From positions 1 to 16,585 of the forward strand of contig JAVBUZ010000153.1 of NCBI GenBank assembly GCA_031554725.1: 16,585 nucleotides of DNA, written 5' to 3'. The translations under genes and the position numbers were made by a program. Below are positions 13,738 through 16,585 of the stretch, piece by piece; positions within the stretch are counted from its first letter, which is position 1, and every line of letters begins with the position of its first letter. The stretch comes from JAVBUZ01 sp031554725 (GTDB lineage: Bacteria; Bacillota; Clostridia; Lachnospirales; Lachnospiraceae). Below the pieces are notes generated by a model, which had not been told where the DNA came from, did not search any database, and worked only from the letters and a program-made list of their open reading frames with translations.

Positions 13738-15942
13738 ATGAGACAATTGAAATTCTACATAGGAATATTTCTACTTTTAGTGGTAGGACTTGCTGGGTGT
13801 AAGGGAGATACAAAGAAGCAATCACAGGACATTCAAAAAAAGAGTGAAAAACTAGAGGGCATGGTTTTTGCAGCGCAGTTTGACGAGGTGAAAGCGCCAG
13901 TATTTTCAAGCTTTCAATCTTGCTGGATGGGGAACAATCTAGTGTATAGTGAGCAAGAGCAGCATGAAGAAAGTGGAAAATACTATACCATGGTATTAAG
14001 GGTGCCTCTAGATGCAAGCAAGGAGCCAGAGGTAATCGCAGGTGGGACGAAAGAGAAAGAGAATATTCTTTTATTTTTTACGGATAGTGAAGAATCCTTA
14101 TTTTTACTTGGAGGAAGAGATGATAAGGGGAATGTAACAACTTACTTTTTAGAAAAGCAAAATCTGGCAGGGGAAGTGGTCTACCGTAAAGAACTTGGAG
14201 AGGAGCTTGCCATAAGGCAGCCAGGTCTTTTAAGTTCGGGCTATGCAGATAGTGAAGGAAATGTGGTATTTTGGGGCTGGGATGGGCAAGTCCTATTTTT
14301 TGACAAGGAAGCAAAATATATAGGAACAGCAAGTACGGAGCTAATGCAAGTAGAAGTTTTGGACGCAGGTGAGGACGGAATCTTTATTTGGGAGAGAGAT
14401 TGGACTACAGGGGAAGTAAGGCTGGAGCAGCTTGATATGAAACAAGGAACACTTAAGGCTGCCAAAAAAATATCAACCAAAGATATTTTAGAGAGTATAT
14501 ATGATAATTTTTCAATAATAAGCGGTTATGAGAAGGGAACCTTAATATCCACTTCAAAGGGGCTTTGGCATTATGATTTAGGCACTCAGAAGAGCAATTT
14601 AATACTTGATTGGTCAATTAAGACGATTGATATCGATGGTTCTACTGTGAAGCAGATTAAAAATGGAGACTGGACAATAGATAACATGGAGGGAATGGAA
14701 GCACTTTTAATGGATACACAGGATAGTGTTTCAGAGGTAATAACCATTACAACAGTGGATGCGTCGAAACTACCTGAAAAGAAAGTTATTACCTTGGGAT
14801 GCTCTGAATACTCCTATTTAGATAGAATTGTACGTAGCTTTAATAGAAATAGTTTAGAATATGAAATTCAGCTTCAGACCTATGATAATGACAAGCTAAT
14901 GGAAGCCATGATGTATGGAAAGGAAGAAATTCCAGATATGATTGATATTAGTTGGATTACCCCAGAAATTTTAGCTAATATGGAGCTACTTGAGAATTTG
15001 GAACCATACTTTGCGAACAGTGTGTTAGTTCATAAAGAAGATATATTAGATGCAGTGTGGCAGGCTGGAATTATCAAGGATAAAATGGTTGGGGCAACAC
15101 TGGGTTTTCATATTAGCTCTATAGATACCACGGTGCAAGATATTTCTCCCAAGGGATGGACCATAGATGAGCTATTTGCTCTTGAAAGTAAATACCCAGA
15201 TTCGAAAGTGCTAGAATACTATTATCCCCATAACATGTGGAGGATTGCCATGGAAGCACAAATGGACCGCTTTATTGATTTTGAGGAAGGAAAGTGTTAT
15301 TTTAATAGTGAAGCGTTTTTGAGCATATTAGAGCAAATGGGAAGTTTAACCTTTCAAAAGGAAGAAGAGACTACGGGAAGTGGAATTTATCATTTAGATG
15401 ATGAAGTGAATAATATGTTATCGGGTGAGTTTTCACTTCGTTTTTCAAATTTTTCTAGCCCCTATGATTATCAAACTTTCGTACAAAAGTATGAGGGCGA
15501 TATAAAAAGTGTAGGGTATCCAAGCGCAGATGGTGAGCCATGGTTTATTATGAGTCCAACCCAACAGCTTTCTATTTATAGTGGCTCTGAGAACAAAGAT
15601 GGTGCCTGGGCATTTATTGAATATCTATTATCTAGTAAACAGCAGGACTGGTATGGAGAAAGTAGCCGTGGCTTCCCTATAAGAAAGGATTGCTTTGACG
15701 CTTATTTGGATAAGCCCTATAGCCAGACACGTCAGTTTGTGGGAGATAATCCTAATCCAAAATGTAGAGAAGAAATTCAGCATATGGTGGAGCATATGCA
15801 TTTGGGACAAACGGGATACAATTATACCATTATGAGAATTATTTATACCGAACTTCAATCTTTTATTACAGGAGCTAAAACAGCAAAGGAAGCAGCGGAT
15901 ATTATGCAAAACAGGATTGAACTATATTTAAGAGAGATGTAA
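13738..15942 (+). CDS. Lipoprotein joining a propeller-like domain to a sugar solute-binding domain
   Basis: Exported lipoprotein of 734 residues. The signal peptide is short (MRQLKF, then a hydrophobic core) and ends in the lipobox LAGC, with Cys21 to be lipidated and held on the outer face of the membrane. Residues about 30-340 are repetitive strand-rich segments (such as SGYADSEGNVVFWGWDGQVLFF) that look like a beta-propeller. From about 347 (KKVITLGCSEYSYLDRIVRSFN) to the end it reads as a family-1 ABC solute-binding protein, including GAWAFIEYLLS and a closing helix. Usual binding proteins have about 400-450 residues, so this is a fusion. GGAGGG (13725-13730) lies 7 bases before the ATG at 13738, which fixes the start over an ATG at 13720. 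No permease is nearby. It may serve as binding protein or as a surface sensor. Confidence 0.88.
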   Translation: MRQLKFYIGIFLLLVVGLAGCKGDTKKQSQDIQKKSEKLEGMVFAAQFDEVKAPVFSSFQSCWMGNNLVYSEQEQHEESGKYYTMVLRVPLDASKEPEVIAGGTKEKENILLFFTDSEESLFLLGGRDDKGNVTTYFLEKQNLAGEVVYRKELGEELAIRQPGLLSSGYADSEGNVVFWGWDGQVLFFDKEAKYIGTASTELMQVEVLDAGEDGIFIWERDWTTGEVRLEQLDMKQGTLKAAKKISTKDILESIYDNFSIISGYEKGTLISTSKGLWHYDLGTQKSNLILDWSIKTIDIDGSTVKQIKNGDWTIDNMEGMEALLMDTQDSVSEVITITTVDASKLPEKKVITLGCSEYSYLDRIVRSFNRNSLEYEIQLQTYDNDKLMEAMMYGKEEIPDMIDISWITPEILANMELLENLEPYFANSVLVHKEDILDAVWQAGIIKDKMVGATLGFHISSIDTTVQDISPKGWTIDELFALESKYPDSKVLEYYYPHNMWRIAMEAQMDRFIDFEEGKCYFNSEAFLSILEQMGSLTFQKEEETTGSGIYHLDDEVNNMLSGEFSLRFSNFSSPYDYQTFVQKYEGDIKSVGYPSADGEPWFIMSPTQQLSIYSGSENKDGAWAFIEYLLSSKQQDWYGESSRGFPIRKDCFDAYLDKPYSQTRQFVGDNPNPKCREEIQHMVEHMHLGQTGYNYTIMRIIYTELQSFITGAKTAKEAADIMQNRIELYLREM

Positions 15943-15947
15943 AGGAG
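15943..15947 (+). promoter_or_regulatory. Ribosome binding site for the TTG start
   Basis: AGGAG begins one base after the lipoprotein stop codon and lies 9 bases before TTG at 15957. No ATG in the frame is closer than about residue 35. Confidence 0.65.
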
Positions 15948-15956
15948 TTAATCATT

Positions 15957-16493
15957 TTGACACAACTTAAGCTACAAACCGCAGAAAAACAACAAATACC
16001 GCTTATTAAAAAGCTTTATAAAAGAGCATTTCCTAGAGCAGAGCGAAAACCCTTTGGAATGATGTTAAGGAAGCAAAAGCAAGGAAGTATGGAAATTTTA
16101 GCCCTAGACGATGGAAAATTTGCGGGACTATGCATTACCGTTTTGGATAAGGATATCGTATTACTTGATTACTTTGCAATTGAAGAGGTAAAAAGGGATA
16201 GAGGATATGGAAAAGAGACTCTTGATATCTTAAGAGAACGATATAAGGGGAAACGTCTTTTTTTAGAGATTGAGGCACCCCTAGTTGGTTCAGAGGCAAA
16301 TGAAGAAAAGGTTCGGCGCAAGAACTTTTATCTTAGATCTGGGCTTTCTGAAACAGGGATTGCGGTAAAACTTTTTGGGGTCAAAATGGAATTGTTATGC
16401 GATGATTGCCAGGTTTCTTTCGAGGAATATTATGATGTATATCGAAGTGTTATAGGTGACTTTCTGGCACAGAAAAATGTGAAACGCGTTTAA
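15957..16493 (+). CDS. GNAT-family acetyltransferase starting at TTG
   Basis: Cytoplasmic N-acetyltransferase-like protein of 178 residues. It transfers an acyl group from acetyl-CoA to an amine; the acceptor is unknown. Visible features are the beta-strand pair around GKFAGLCITVLDKDIVLLDYFAI (53-75), the acetyl-CoA loop RDRGYGKETL (80-89), and a strand FLEIEAP (102-108). The length is normal. The start is a TTG at 15957 behind AAAGGAG (15941-15947), whose first bases overlap the stop codon of the lipoprotein gene; the next in-frame methionine is near residue 35 and would cut into the fold. This means it is cotranscribed with the lipoprotein and probably weakly translated. The odd C-terminal part (about 140-178) holds a CDDC pair and is not a family feature I can name. 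Confidence 0.87.
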   Translation: MTQLKLQTAEKQQIPLIKKLYKRAFPRAERKPFGMMLRKQKQGSMEILALDDGKFAGLCITVLDKDIVLLDYFAIEEVKRDRGYGKETLDILRERYKGKRLFLEIEAPLVGSEANEEKVRRKNFYLRSGLSETGIAVKLFGVKMELLCDDCQVSFEEYYDVYRSVIGDFLAQKNVKRV

Positions 16494-16512
16494 GAAGGGA
16501 AGGGCTATCAGC

Positions 16513-16585
16513 ATGGGAAGCAAATTCAGATGGGCATATATAGGCTCAGGCATTATCGCAGATAAAACTGCACAGGAAATTCTAA
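16513..16585 (+). CDS. Gfo/Idh/MocA-family oxidoreductase, N-terminus only (cut by window)
   Basis: Only the first 24 codons are present. They read MGSKFRWAYIGSGIIADKTA and onward, a Rossmann-fold start (YIGSGIIA, the dinucleotide-binding glycine loop) that matches Gfo/Idh/MocA dehydrogenases. The gap from the acetyltransferase stop is 19 bases, and GGAAGGG (16497-16503) precedes the ATG by 9 bases, so it belongs to the same operon. It would be a third member of this family within the window. Because the rest is not visible, the EKP motif and the substrate domain cannot be checked. Other Rossmann dehydrogenases are less likely but possible. Confidence 0.72.
   Translation, partial: MGSKFRWAYIGSGIIADKTAQEIL

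Noticed and set aside
1..16585. Mobile element, CRISPR array, tRNA or rRNA
   Set aside because: No transposase or integrase frame, no regular repeat-spacer pattern and no cloverleaf or rRNA signature was seen.

Overview
The window looks like a chromosomal carbohydrate-use region from a low-GC, Gram-positive anaerobe of the Clostridia, most likely family Lachnospiraceae. The reasons are the AT-rich codon use, strong GGAGG-type ribosome binding sites, LplB/YtcP-type sugar permeases without a dedicated ATPase, AraC regulators beside glycosidases, a domain-swapped GH3 enzyme, and a stand-alone TrpB2. No rRNA, tRNA, CRISPR array, phage gene or insertion sequence was seen. Every interval between genes is shorter than 300 bases. 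The genus assignment is inference only.

Layout from left to right. (1) Positions 1-1652 hold two ABC sugar permeases, the first cut by the window edge, ending at a strong bidirectional terminator. (2) On the minus strand, a cytoplasmic GH27 alpha-galactosidase (3069-1939) is translationally coupled through TAATG to a 63-residue zinc-ribbon protein. The GH27 gene faces away from an AraC regulator (3222-4007), and the two share a compact region with overlapping divergent promoters and nested repeats. (3) A second AraC regulator (4852-4010, minus) converges on the first with a 2-bp gap. It is divergent from a three-gene operon (4971-8019): two Gfo/Idh/MocA oxidoreductases and a TIM-barrel sugar isomerase/epimerase. 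(4) A membrane-anchored protein of unknown function (8129-9040) and a GH3 beta-glycosidase (11947-9095, minus) converge on a shared terminator. (5) A tryptophan synthase beta chain of the TrpB2 type (12177-13553) stands alone with its own promoter and terminator. (6) A likely operon follows: a 734-residue lipoprotein joining a propeller-like N-terminal half to a sugar solute-binding domain, a GNAT acetyltransferase starting at TTG, and the first 24 codons of a third Gfo/Idh/MocA oxidoreductase cut by the right edge.

A plausible joint role is as follows. The surface GH3 enzyme trims beta-linked glycosides outside the cell, the ABC system imports oligosaccharides or glycosides, GH27 removes alpha-galactose in the cytoplasm, and the two oxidoreductases plus the isomerase process an oxidised sugar, inositol or glycoside. 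The two AraC proteins would sense the substrates. The most promising part for new biology is the oxidoreductase pair plus TIM-barrel operon, which resembles systems that cleave glycosides through 3-keto intermediates. Its substrate cannot be read from sequence.
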